NCBI RefSeq assembly: GCF_025962655.1
Contig: NZ_JAGFPE010000001.1
Span: 620,001-684,000, forward strand
Direction: 5' to 3'
DNA: 64,000 nucleotides
DNA from: Candidatus Symbiopectobacterium sp. NZEC151
GTDB lineage: Bacteria; Pseudomonadota; Gammaproteobacteria; Enterobacterales; Enterobacteriaceae
Positions 21,284 to 30,093 of the stretch are shown here, piece after piece (position 1 is the first letter of the stretch; each line of letters opens with the position of its first letter). A program made the translations under genes and the position numbers. Below the pieces are notes generated by a model. That model saw only the letters and a list, made by a program, of their open reading frames with translations. It did not search any database and was not told the DNA's origin.

Positions 21284-22555
21284 GTGTGCAATCATAACGC
21301 GAGACATGACGACTACATGTTGTGCCCCCAGTGCGACATGCTGGTGGAGTTACCCATCCTGAAGCACGGGCAGAAGGCAGTGTGTCCGCGCTGTAAATCA
21401 ACCCTGGCCAACCGCCAGAATCAGGCGCACCAGCGCTCCATTGGCTTTGCCTTCAGCGCCTTGCTGATGCTGACATTGGCGAACGCCTTCCCTTTTGTTT
21501 ATATGCGCGTGGCGGGCATCACCAGTGAGATATCGCTGTTTGAGATCCCGCAGGTGATGGTGTCCGATAATTACGCCAGCGTCGCCTTCCTGTTTATGCT
21601 GTTTGTTCAGGTGATCCCGGCGCTCTCCATGGTGATGGTTATCCTGCTGTCGCTGCGCGGCGATATGCCATTACGGCTGAAACGGGTAATGGCCATCTGG
21701 CTATTCTGGCTGAAAAGCTGGGGAATGGCCGAAATCTTTCTTGCTGGCGTGCTGGTGAGCTTCGTGAAGCTGATGTCTTATGGTGACATTGGCGTCGGCA
21801 CCGGTTTTGTTCCCTATGTCCTGTTTTGTCTGCTGCAACTGCTGGCCTACCAAAGTCTGGATCGGCGCAGCGTGTGGAATGACGTAGCGCCTGCTCCGCC
21901 GTTACCCTTTGTGCCGCAAACCGCACGATCGGGGTTGGCACAAGGACTGCGTTCCTGCACCTGTTGTACGGCAATATTGCCCGCCGATCAGTGGGAATGC
22001 CCGCGTTGCCATCGTCACGGCCACGCACGGCGTAAAAACAGCCTGCAATGGACGCTGGCGCTGCTGTTGACCTCGGTGTTGCTCTATATTCCCTCGAACC
22101 TGTTGCCGATCATGATCACTGAGGCGTTAGGGAGTAGTGAAACGTCCACCATTATGTCGGGGGTCATTCTGCTATGGGGCATGGGATCTTATCCGGTAGC
22201 GCTGGTTATCTTCATTGCCAGCATTATGGTGCCGTCGCTGAAAATGCTGGCGCTGGCATGGTTATGTTGGAGTGCGGCGGGCAACGGGCGTCAGGATAAC
22301 GAGCGGCTGCACGTGGTGTATGAGATGGTGGAGTTTGTCGGTCGCTGGTCGATGATCGACGTATTTGTTATTGCGGTGCTGTCTGCCATGGTGCGCATCG
22401 GCCAGTTAATGAGTGTTTATCCGGCAATCGGTGCGGTGCTATTCGCGCTGGTGGTCATTTTGACCATGTTTGCCGCCATGACGTTTGATCCCCGTTTGCT
22501 GTGGGATCGCCAGCGTGATAATGACCAAGAGGGATCAGCCATTGGCGAAAAATAA
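21284..22555 (+). CDS. pqiA: Intermembrane lipid transport protein PqiA
   Basis: Inner-membrane partner of the Pqi system, which with the MCE protein PqiB and lipoprotein PqiC links the inner and outer membranes. The protein is 423 residues. It consists of two similar halves, each with a zinc-ribbon-like Cys cluster (CPQCDM...CPRCK near the N terminus; CTCCTAILP...CPRCH mid-protein) followed by about four membrane helices. The start is GTG at 21284, with a strong AAGGAGG at 21271-21277. In E. coli the operon responds to SoxRS; no clear SoxS box was identified in the 147-bp leader here. It overlaps pqiB. Confidence 0.95.
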   Translation: MCNHNARHDDYMLCPQCDMLVELPILKHGQKAVCPRCKSTLANRQNQAHQRSIGFAFSALLMLTLANAFPFVYMRVAGITSEISLFEIPQVMVSDNYASVAFLFMLFVQVIPALSMVMVILLSLRGDMPLRLKRVMAIWLFWLKSWGMAEIFLAGVLVSFVKLMSYGDIGVGTGFVPYVLFCLLQLLAYQSLDRRSVWNDVAPAPPLPFVPQTARSGLAQGLRSCTCCTAILPADQWECPRCHRHGHARRKNSLQWTLALLLTSVLLYIPSNLLPIMITEALGSSETSTIMSGVILLWGMGSYPVALVIFIASIMVPSLKMLALAWLCWSAAGNGRQDNERLHVVYEMVEFVGRWSMIDVFVIAVLSAMVRIGQLMSVYPAIGAVLFALVVILTMFAAMTFDPRLLWDRQRDNDQEGSAIGEK

Positions 22556-24191
22556 CTATTCTGTCGCGAACGTGGAAGCGATTAAACGCTGGTCGCCCGT
22601 GTGGATTGTACCCATTGTGACGGTGCTGATCGGTGCCTGGATTTTATTCTACCATTTCAGTCACCTGGGGCCACAGATCACGCTAACGACGCAGAGCGCC
22701 GAAGGGATTGTCGCCGGTAAAACCACCATCAAAAGTCGCAGTGTGGACGTGGGTGTGGTGGAGAGCGTGGTGCTGAGTGAAGACCTGCGCCAGGTGGAGA
22801 TTGTGGCTCGCTTGCATTCTGGTATGGGTAAGCTGCTGCGTCATGATTCTGTGTTCTGGGTGGTAAAACCGCAGATTGGCCGCGAAGGGGTCTCCGGGTT
22901 AGGCACGCTGTTGTCCGGTGCGTTCATTGAACTTCAGCCGGGTGTCAGCGGTGAAGCGCGCAGTGAATTTGCGTTGTTGGACTCACCGCCGCTGGCACCG
23001 CCGCACGCCAAAGGGATCCGTGTTCTGCTCGACAGCGAGCGTTCGGGCCAGTTGAATGCCGGCGATCCGGTACTGTTTCGCGGTTACCGCGTTGGTTCGG
23101 TTGAAACCAGCGAGTTCGATACCAAGGCGCGACAAATGCGCTATCAACTGTTTATCACCGCGCCATACGACAGTCTGGTGACCAGCAATGTCCGTTTTTG
23201 GAAAGACAGCGGCGTTACGCTGGATATGTCGGCGCAGGGGATGCGGGTGGAAATGGGATCGCTGACCACCTTGTTCAGCGGTGGCGTGAGCTTTGACGTG
23301 CCTGCCGGGTGGGAACTGGGTGAGCGCGTGCAAGATCGTGCGCACTATCAGCTGTTTGATAATGAGCGCAGTATTCAGGATTCGCTCTACACGGAATACA
23401 AAGAATATGTGATGTTCTTTGATGAATCGATCCGCGGGTTGCAGGTAGGCGCGCCGGTGGAGTTCCGTGGCATTCGCCTGGGAACCGTTGCTCAAGCGCC
23501 GCTGGTGACGACCAACTTTAAGCAGGACATGGATATGGATTACCGCATTCCGGTGCTGATCCGCGTTGAACCTGCTCGTTTTGAAAAGATCATCGGCAAG
23601 CAGTTTGATTACCAGAAACAGCTCGCCGACGCACAGACCATGGGGCTGCGTGCCTCATTGAAAACGGCTAACCTGTTGACCGGTGCTTTGTTTATCGATC
23701 TCGACTTTTACCCGAAAGCACGCGGTAACAGCACGGGGCCGCTGCGGGTGGTTGATGGGTATCCGGTGTTGCCGACCATGGGCGGCGGTTTGTCGCAAAT
23801 CCAGCAAAAACTGATGGCGGTGTTGGATAAGATCAACGATCTGCCGTTAACGCCCATGGTGAGCGAAGCCACCAAGACGCTGGCAGAGGGCCAGTCAACG
23901 CTGCGTGAGTTGAAAAAGACGCTCGCTTCGTTAAACCAGATAACCTCCAGCAAAGCGATGCAATCGCTGCCGCAGGATATGCAACAAACGCTGCAAGAGC
24001 TGAACCGCAGTATGCAAGGCTTGCAGCCAGGCTCACCGGCCTATAACCGCCTGGTGGCAAATATGCAGCGTCTGGATCAGGTATTAAGAGAGTTGCAGCC
24101 GGTGTTGCGCACGCTGAATGACAAAAGCAATGCACTGATCTTCCAGGCGCCTGAGAGCGAAGATCCCCAACCGAAGAGGGCGAAACCATGA
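22521..24191 (+). CDS. pqiB: MCE-family intermembrane transport protein PqiB
   Basis: Periplasm-spanning protein with one N-terminal membrane anchor (SPVWIVPIVTVLIGAWILFY) and three tandem MCE domains. In E. coli it forms stacked hexameric rings with a long coiled-coil needle that makes a channel between membranes. The protein is 556 residues (E. coli 546). The C-terminal part is helical with a LQ/LNRSMQGLQPGS repeat-like stretch, as expected for the needle. The ATG at 22521 overlaps pqiA by 35 bp; a TTG at 22542 behind GAGGG is an alternative start. It is translationally coupled to pqiC by an ATGA overlap. Confidence 0.94.
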   Translation: MTKRDQPLAKNNYSVANVEAIKRWSPVWIVPIVTVLIGAWILFYHFSHLGPQITLTTQSAEGIVAGKTTIKSRSVDVGVVESVVLSEDLRQVEIVARLHSGMGKLLRHDSVFWVVKPQIGREGVSGLGTLLSGAFIELQPGVSGEARSEFALLDSPPLAPPHAKGIRVLLDSERSGQLNAGDPVLFRGYRVGSVETSEFDTKARQMRYQLFITAPYDSLVTSNVRFWKDSGVTLDMSAQGMRVEMGSLTTLFSGGVSFDVPAGWELGERVQDRAHYQLFDNERSIQDSLYTEYKEYVMFFDESIRGLQVGAPVEFRGIRLGTVAQAPLVTTNFKQDMDMDYRIPVLIRVEPARFEKIIGKQFDYQKQLADAQTMGLRASLKTANLLTGALFIDLDFYPKARGNSTGPLRVVDGYPVLPTMGGGLSQIQQKLMAVLDKINDLPLTPMVSEATKTLAEGQSTLRELKKTLASLNQITSSKAMQSLPQDMQQTLQELNRSMQGLQPGSPAYNRLVANMQRLDQVLRELQPVLRTLNDKSNALIFQAPESEDPQPKRAKP

Positions 24192-24751
24192 GTAAAGGAT
24201 GGCTGGTGGCAGTGGCGTTGCTGTTGAGTGCATGCAGCAGTACAACGCCAAAAACCTATTACCAACTGCCGCAGCCGTCTGTGGCGGCAGCGGGAAAAAC
24301 CGATCTGACCGCGGCCCGCACGCTGTGGCTCTCCCACGTTGCGCTGGCGGATTATCTCAGCACCTCGGGGCTGGTTTACCAGACCAATGATGTACGTTAT
24401 GTCATTGCCAGCAATAATCTGTGGGCCAGCCCGCTGGAACAACAGTTGCAACAGACGCTGCAAAGCAGCCTGAATGCCGGGCTGCCGGGTTGGACGGTAA
24501 GTTCGCAACCGTTGGGGGCCTCCCCCTCGGAGCTGGCTGTTACCGTGAAAGCCTTCCACGGCCGGTTCGACGGAAAAGCGGTGGTGCAAGGGGAGTGGAC
24601 CTTGCAGCGCGGCGATCGGCTGCTGCGTCAGCCGTTCAATCTGGTGCTGCCGGTTAAAGACGATGGCTATGACGCGTTGGTGACAACGCTGGCACAGGGT
24701 TGGCAGCAGGTCGCGCAATCCATTGCCGCGCAGATTCAACGCAGCGAGTAG
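24188..24751 (+). CDS. pqiC: Outer-membrane lipoprotein PqiC (YmbA)
   Basis: Lipoprotein of the ABC-type auxiliary (DUF330) family that docks the PqiB needle at the outer membrane. The protein is 187 residues, the same length as E. coli PqiC. The signal peptide has lipobox LLSAC, so the lipidated Cys is residue 16, and the mature protein begins CSSTTPKTYYQLPQ. It is the last gene of pqiABC. In E. coli rmf follows directly; here the regulator and ddp operon intervene. Confidence 0.95.
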   Translation: MSKGWLVAVALLLSACSSTTPKTYYQLPQPSVAAAGKTDLTAARTLWLSHVALADYLSTSGLVYQTNDVRYVIASNNLWASPLEQQLQQTLQSSLNAGLPGWTVSSQPLGASPSELAVTVKAFHGRFDGKAVVQGEWTLQRGDRLLRQPFNLVLPVKDDGYDALVTTLAQGWQQVAQSIAAQIQRSE

Positions 24752-24985
24752 TTTGCAGCGATAGGAAATGCTTATCTAACGCTATGTAATGTAACGGTTT
24801 ATTGGTTTTTTTCGGCACTGTTTTCATGCATTTGCCTGCACACAGTGCGCCATGATGGCGCACTGCAGCTTTCTCAAAACCCTCAAAAACCCATCTTCTT
24901 TATAAATATCAATTAGTTATTTTTTGGCACGGATACTGCAATGTTAATCGCATAACATTATGACCGCGAATGACAGGGCACTAAC

Positions 24986-25888
24986 ATGCAGCAAGATGAC
25001 GCCTCTTCCGCTAACCCTGACGCCACTGTGCGCATTGATCTTATCGCACGTATCGAAGCGTCGTTTAGTCAGCAAACCCCCAGCGGTAAGCGTATTGCCG
25101 GTTGGTTGCTGAATAATCTGGCACAGATACCGTTTGAATCAGCGGATAGCATCGCCGGCTATACCGGCACGACGGGGATCACCGTGGGGCGTTATCTGCG
25201 CAAGCTGGGCTACCGCAATCTGGAAGATGTCAAAGCAAGCCTGCGTGCCGATGCGCTGGCCCCATACCGCCCCTGGGGCGTTACCGACCGGCTGGATGCC
25301 TGGCAGCAGCAGCGCACCCTCTCGGATCGTCTCAGCCCCTCTCTGCGCCTGGAGGTCGATGCCATTCAGGATGTCTATCGTCTGGCGCAAACGGAGGCTT
25401 TCGCGCGCATCAGTCAGCAACTGGCCGAAGCAGAGGCGGTGTTTATTCTCGGCATCCAATCTACGCGCGGCATCGCCAACGCGTTTTTTAGCCATCTGGA
25501 GTATTTGCGCCCGCGCGTGAGCTATGTCGATGGGCTGTCTGGCACCTGGGTGGAGTCACTCAATTCAGAATACCAACGCCCTTATGTGGTGGTGACCGAC
25601 ACGCGCGCCTACTCCACCGTGGCCCGGCAGTATTGCCGCGCCGCCAGCGATCGGCAGATCCCGTTGGCGCTGATCACCGATCTCTGGTGCCCCTGGGCGC
25701 GTGATTACCCGATGGATTTGCTGCAAGTCAAAACCGATACCGGCCATTTCTGGGATTCGCTGGCTCCGATTACCTGCCTGTTTAATCTGCTGCTCTCCGC
25801 AGTGGTGGAGCAGTTGGGCGACAACCTGTCGGCGAGACTGGCGCTCAACCGCGCTTTGCAAACGGAATTCGGCCAATTTGAACCGTAA
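24986..25888 (+). CDS. RpiR/MurR-type transcriptional regulator (HTH plus SIS), probable ddp regulator
   Basis: Predicted DNA-binding regulator of 300 residues. An N-terminal RpiR-type helix-turn-helix (about residues 18-90: SGKRIAGWLLNNLAQIPFES, then TGITVGRYLRKLGYRNLEDV) is followed by a SIS domain (about 125-290). The SIS domain lacks the usual Ser-Gly phosphosugar loop; where it is expected the protein reads VVVTDTRAYSTVARQY. The ligand may therefore not be a sugar phosphate. ddpX starts 12 bp downstream, which strongly suggests control of D-Ala-D-Ala use and co-transcription. No operator was identified. E. coli ddp lacks a neighbouring regulator of this type. Confidence 0.88.
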   Translation: MQQDDASSANPDATVRIDLIARIEASFSQQTPSGKRIAGWLLNNLAQIPFESADSIAGYTGTTGITVGRYLRKLGYRNLEDVKASLRADALAPYRPWGVTDRLDAWQQQRTLSDRLSPSLRLEVDAIQDVYRLAQTEAFARISQQLAEAEAVFILGIQSTRGIANAFFSHLEYLRPRVSYVDGLSGTWVESLNSEYQRPYVVVTDTRAYSTVARQYCRAASDRQIPLALITDLWCPWARDYPMDLLQVKTDTGHFWDSLAPITCLFNLLLSAVVEQLGDNLSARLALNRALQTEFGQFEP

Positions 25889-25900
25889 ACAGGACAACAC

Positions 25901-26479
25901 ATGACGGATGTTATCGACCTGGTGGATCTGGCGCAGACGCTACCCCAACTGATTATCGATATGAAATATGCCACGGCGGATAACCTGACCGGTCATCCCA
26001 TTTATGCCGAAGCGCTTTGCCTGTTGCACCCGGACGCGGCGCGTGGACTGGCGCGCAGCGTGGCCGTTGCCGAACAGAGCGGCTATCGGCTGCAACTCTA
26101 CGATGCCTATCGTCCCCATGCGGCGCAAGTACGCCTGTGGGATGCCTGTCCCGATCCGCGCTTTGTCGCCTCGCTGGCGGTGGGCTCGCACCACAGTCGC
26201 GGCGTGGCGGTGGATGTCACGCTGTTGGATCGACAGGGCAAGGCGCTGGATATGGGCACCGGCTTCGATGAAATGAATGAAAAGTCCTATGCGTGGTGTG
26301 CGGCGTTGCCCGTCGCCGTGCAACGTAACCGACTGCAACTCTATGCCGTGATGGCGGCGGGCGGCTTCGTCGGGATTGAAACGGAATGGTGGCATTTTGA
26401 ACTGCCGGATGCCGATCGTTACCCGCTGTTGCCCGACCGGTTTGGTTGCACCTTGCCCAACTGTAGGACGGCTGTTTGA
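25901..26479 (+). CDS. ddpX: D-alanyl-D-alanine dipeptidase DdpX (VanX family)
   Basis: Zinc dipeptidase that splits D-Ala-D-Ala to D-alanine. VanX is its resistance relative, whereas DdpX serves nutrition and wall recycling. The protein is 192 residues. The M15D signature SHHSRGVAVD (zinc ligands H98 and D105) and EWWHFE (E162 catalytic, H165 zinc) are intact, as is Arg71 in DAYRP. There is no signal peptide, so it is cytosolic. It is the first structural gene, 12 bp after the regulator and 47 bp before ddpA. No vanH or vanA partner is present, which argues against glycopeptide resistance. Confidence 0.95.
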   Translation: MTDVIDLVDLAQTLPQLIIDMKYATADNLTGHPIYAEALCLLHPDAARGLARSVAVAEQSGYRLQLYDAYRPHAAQVRLWDACPDPRFVASLAVGSHHSRGVAVDVTLLDRQGKALDMGTGFDEMNEKSYAWCAALPVAVQRNRLQLYAVMAAGGFVGIETEWWHFELPDADRYPLLPDRFGCTLPNCRTAV

Positions 26480-26526
26480 TTGTTGCGCGCTGCGCGAACC
26501 CTTTGACTATCACCAGGAGCTGAATC

Positions 26527-28080
26527 ATGAAGACGCACCACACTGCATTGTTACGACCTCTGCTGTTAGCTACCGCAATGGCTGCCGTATTGCCTGCCTG
26601 GGCTGCGGTGCCGAAAGATATGCTGGTGATCGGCAAAGCCGCCGATCCACAAACGTTAGATCCTGCGGTCACCATCGATAATAACGACTGGACCATTACC
26701 TATCCCTGTTATCAGCGGCTGGTGCAGTACAAAACGGAAAACGGCAAAGGCGCTACCGATGTGACCGGGGATTTGGCCCTGAGCTGGGAAGCATCTCCAG
26801 ACCAAAAAACCTGGACCTTCACGCTCGATCCCAAGGCAAAATTTGCCGATGGCAGCGCGGTCAGCGCCGAGGCGGTAAAAATCTCCTTTGAACGCCTGCT
26901 GAAAATGGGCCAAGGTCCTGCTGAAGCCTACCCCAGCGATTTAAAGGTTGAAGTGGTCGATGCTCATACCGTGCGTTTTACCCTGAGTGCGCCCTTTGCG
27001 CCGTTCCTGTATACGCTGGCCAATGACGGTGCCTCTATCATTAACCCGGCGGTATTGCGTGAACACAGCGGCGATGAAGGCAAGGGCTGGTTAGCGGAAA
27101 ATACCGCCGGTTCCGGGCCTTATCAGGTACAGCGTTGGCAGAAAGGCCAGCAGGTGGTGCTGGTGCCTAATCCCCATTACAGCGGCAATGCGCCCGCGTT
27201 TAAACGCGTTTCGGTCAAAATCATCAGTGAGAGTGCCACGCGCCGCCTGCAACTGGAGCGCGGCGATATTGATATTGCTGAGTCGTTACCGGTCGATCAG
27301 CTTGCCACGCTGAAAGCAAAAAACAGCGTGTCGGTACAGGAACACCCCTCGCTGCGCGTGACTTATCTCTATCTTAACAATGGTAAAGGACCGTTGAGTC
27401 AGGTTGATCTGCGTCGCGCGGTCTCCTGGGCCACGGACTATCAGGGCATGGTGAAGGGCATTTTGGGCGGTAACGGCAAGCAGATGCGCGGCCCGATCCC
27501 GGAAGGCATGTGGGGCTATGACAAAGAGGCCATGCAATACAGCCTGGACAACGACAAAGCACAGGCGGCAATGAGCAAGGTAGCGCAAAAGCCGCAGCAA
27601 TTAACCTTCCTCTATTCGGATAACGATCCCTCCTGGGAGCCGATTGCCATCTCAACGCAGGCCACGCTGAAATCGTTGGGGGTCAATGTCAGTCTGGAAA
27701 AACTGGCAAACGCCACCATGCGCGAACGGGTCGGTAAAGGGGACTTTGATATTGCCATTGGGAACTGGAGCCCGGATTTCGCCGATCCCTACATGTTTAT
27801 GAATTACTGGTTTGAATCCAACAAGAAGGGGTTACCGGGCAATCGTTCCTACTATGAAAATCCGGCGGTCGATGGGTTGCTGAAAAAGGCAATGGCTACC
27901 ACCGATCAGGCCGTGCGCACTGAGGATTACCAGCAGGCGCAGCGCATCGTGATTGATGAAGCCGCCTATGTTTATCTGTTCCAGAAAAACTATCAGGTGG
28001 CGATGAACGGTGCGGTGAAAGGCTTTGTGTTTAACCCAATGCTGGAACAGGTGTTCAACATAGGCACGATGTCGAAATAA
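26527..28080 (+). CDS. ddpA: D-Ala-D-Ala ABC transporter, periplasmic binding protein DdpA
   Basis: Dipeptide-binding protein of the DppA/OppA (SBP_bac_5) family. The protein is 517 residues. The signal peptide ends about AWA at residues 24-26, and the mature protein begins AVPKDMLVIGKAADPQTLDP, nearly identical to E. coli DdpA; strong similarity extends over the whole length to the FNPMLEQVFNI C terminus. The ribosome site AGGAG lies at 26515-26519. A stem-loop after the stop may make it more abundant than the permease genes. Confidence 0.95.
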   Translation: MKTHHTALLRPLLLATAMAAVLPAWAAVPKDMLVIGKAADPQTLDPAVTIDNNDWTITYPCYQRLVQYKTENGKGATDVTGDLALSWEASPDQKTWTFTLDPKAKFADGSAVSAEAVKISFERLLKMGQGPAEAYPSDLKVEVVDAHTVRFTLSAPFAPFLYTLANDGASIINPAVLREHSGDEGKGWLAENTAGSGPYQVQRWQKGQQVVLVPNPHYSGNAPAFKRVSVKIISESATRRLQLERGDIDIAESLPVDQLATLKAKNSVSVQEHPSLRVTYLYLNNGKGPLSQVDLRRAVSWATDYQGMVKGILGGNGKQMRGPIPEGMWGYDKEAMQYSLDNDKAQAAMSKVAQKPQQLTFLYSDNDPSWEPIAISTQATLKSLGVNVSLEKLANATMRERVGKGDFDIAIGNWSPDFADPYMFMNYWFESNKKGLPGNRSYYENPAVDGLLKKAMATTDQAVRTEDYQQAQRIVIDEAAYVYLFQKNYQVAMNGAVKGFVFNPMLEQVFNIGTMSK

Positions 28081-28095
28081 GTTCACTAGCAACAG

Positions 28096-28119
28096 GCGGC
28101 GAGGCCGTGAGATCGCCGC
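28096..28119 (+). other. Stem-loop in the ddpA-ddpB gap
   Basis: A perfect 7-bp stem (gcggcga 28096-28102, tcgccgc 28113-28119) with a 10-nt loop lies in the only sizeable gap (97 bp) inside the operon. There is no T-run. It could protect the 3' end of the binding-protein mRNA, as known for several ABC operons. Confidence 0.4.
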
Positions 28120-28177
28120 ACGATAATCAGCCCGATGCGCTAACCCGGTTTGGTGCCGCATCGCGTGGAGTAACACT

Positions 28178-29197
28178 ATGACGTTCTGGAGTATTTTGCG
28201 GCAACGCTGCTGGGGATTGGTGCTGGTGGTGATGGGGGTTTGCGTTATCACCTTCATCATTTCGCACCTGATCCCCGGCGATCCTGCGCGTTTGTTGGCA
28301 GGCGATCGCGCCAGTGATGACATCGTACGCCATATTCGCCAGCAACTCGGGTTGGATCAGCCGCTTTATGTGCAGTTCTGGCGCTATGTTACCGCCCTGT
28401 TTTCCGGTGATTTAGGCACCTCGATTCGTACCGGACGTCCGGTGCTGGACGATATTCGGACCTTTTTCCCGGCCACGCTCGAACTGGCATTTTGCTCTCT
28501 GCTGCTGGCGATGGCAGCCGGTATTCCCCTTGGCGTGCTCTCGGCGGTCTATCGCGATCGCTGGTTGGATCATGGCGTGCGGTTACTGGCGATCGGTGGG
28601 ATATCCACGCCCGCTTTTTGGCTTGGTTTGGGGGTTATCGTGCTGTTTTACGGGCATCTTGATCTGCTGCCCGGCGGTGGCCGGTTGGAGGACTGGCTGG
28701 AGCCGCCTGCGCATGTCACTGGATTCTACCTGATTGACAGCCTGTTGGCGGGTGACCATGAGGCCTTTTGGAACGCCTTGCAGCACCTGATATTGCCGTC
28801 GCTCACGCTTTCGTTTGTTCATCTCGGTATTGTGGCGCGTCAGATTCGATCCGCCATGCTCGAACAATTGAGTGAGGATTACATCCGCACCGCGCGCGCC
28901 AGTGGATTAACCCCGTGGCGCATTGTGGTATGCCACGCGCTGCCCAATGCGCTGATCCCGTCGGTGACCGTGTTGGGACTGGCGCTCGGCGATCTGCTGT
29001 ATGGCGCGGTGTTAACGGAAACGGTGTTCTCCTGGCCGGGCATGGGGGCTTACGTGGTGGCGTCGATTCAGGCGCTGGATTTCCCGGCGGTGATGGGCTT
29101 TGCCGTGGTGGTGTCCATGGCCTATGTCGGGGTTAACCTGGTGGTGGATCTGCTCTACCTGTGGCTGGATCCGCGCATTGGACGAGGAGAGGCGTGA
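28178..29197 (+). CDS. ddpB: D-Ala-D-Ala ABC transporter permease DdpB
   Basis: Inner-membrane permease of the DppB/OppB type, 339 residues. An N-terminal helix (about 8-30) is followed by a periplasmic segment with GDLGTS and about five further helices. The EAA loop that contacts the ATPase reads ARASGLTPWRIVVCHALPNA near residues 240-260. The stop overlaps the ddpC start by one base (TGATG), indicating translational coupling. Confidence 0.93.
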   Translation: MTFWSILRQRCWGLVLVVMGVCVITFIISHLIPGDPARLLAGDRASDDIVRHIRQQLGLDQPLYVQFWRYVTALFSGDLGTSIRTGRPVLDDIRTFFPATLELAFCSLLLAMAAGIPLGVLSAVYRDRWLDHGVRLLAIGGISTPAFWLGLGVIVLFYGHLDLLPGGGRLEDWLEPPAHVTGFYLIDSLLAGDHEAFWNALQHLILPSLTLSFVHLGIVARQIRSAMLEQLSEDYIRTARASGLTPWRIVVCHALPNALIPSVTVLGLALGDLLYGAVLTETVFSWPGMGAYVVASIQALDFPAVMGFAVVVSMAYVGVNLVVDLLYLWLDPRIGRGEA

Positions 29198-30093
29198 TGA
29201 ATGTAACGCAACAACACACCGCGTCACTGCGCGTACCGTCTCCGCGCATCGCCTATTGGCAAAAGCAGTGGTGGCTGGTCAAGCGTAGCCCGTTAACGCT
29301 GCTGGGAGGCGCGATCATCGCAGTGATTGTGCTGATGATGGCGTTTGCCCCCTGGCTGGTGCCCTACGATCCTAATGCTATCGATTTTTCTGCCCGCTTG
29401 CAGCCACCGTCGGCAACCCATTGGTTTGGCACCGATGAAGTGGGGCGCGACCTGTTCAGCCGGGTGGTGATGGGAAGCCAGCAATCTGTCGCTGCCGGGC
29501 TGGCCGTGGTGGCGATCGCCGCTGTTATCGGCTCGCTGCTTGGGTGTTTTTCAGGGGTGTTAGGCGGTTTTGGCGATGCGCTGATCATGCGGATTATGGA
29601 CATCATGCTGTCGATCCCCTCATTGGTACTCACCATGGCGCTGGCGGCGGCCTTGGGGCCCAGCTTGTTCAACGCCATGCTGGCGATTGCCATTGTGCGC
29701 ATTCCGTTTTACGTCCGGCTGGCGCGCGGACAAACGCTGGTGGTGCGCCAGTTTGCCTATGTACAAGCCGCGAAAACCTTCGGTGCCAACCGCTGGCATC
29801 TGATTACCTGGCATATTCTGCGTAACGCGCTGCCGCCGCTGGTGGTGCAGGCATCGCTGGATATCGGTGCCGCGATTTTGATGGCTGCCACGCTCGGTTT
29901 TATCGGATTAGGTGCACAGCAACCGACGGCGGAGTGGGGCGCAATGGTCGCCAATGGCCGCAGTTACGTGCTCGATCAGTGGTGGTACTGCGCGTTTCCC
30001 GGTATGGCGATTTTGATCACGGCGGTCGGATTTAATCTGTTCGGTGACGGCGTGCGCGACCTGCTGGACCCGAAAACTTCAGGAGGACACTGA
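29197..30093 (+). CDS. ddpC: D-Ala-D-Ala ABC transporter permease DdpC
   Basis: Second permease, DppC/OppC type, 298 residues as in E. coli. An N-terminal OppC_N helix (about 30-50) is followed by the DPNAIDFSARLQPPS and WFGTDEVGRDLFSRV motif typical of the subfamily, and five more helices. The EAA loop reads AAKTFGANRWHLITWHILRN. The ATG at 29197 overlaps ddpB; an in-frame codon at 29161 lies inside ddpB and is rejected. It is coupled to ddpD by a one-base overlap. Confidence 0.93.
   Translation: MNVTQQHTASLRVPSPRIAYWQKQWWLVKRSPLTLLGGAIIAVIVLMMAFAPWLVPYDPNAIDFSARLQPPSATHWFGTDEVGRDLFSRVVMGSQQSVAAGLAVVAIAAVIGSLLGCFSGVLGGFGDALIMRIMDIMLSIPSLVLTMALAAALGPSLFNAMLAIAIVRIPFYVRLARGQTLVVRQFAYVQAAKTFGANRWHLITWHILRNALPPLVVQASLDIGAAILMAATLGFIGLGAQQPTAEWGAMVANGRSYVLDQWWYCAFPGMAILITAVGFNLFGDGVRDLLDPKTSGGH

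Noticed and set aside
24986-26479. Glycopeptide-resistance (van-like) locus because of a VanX-family gene
   Set aside because: No vanH or vanA/D-Ala-D-Lac ligase is present; the ABC transporter genes identify the nutritional ddp operon.
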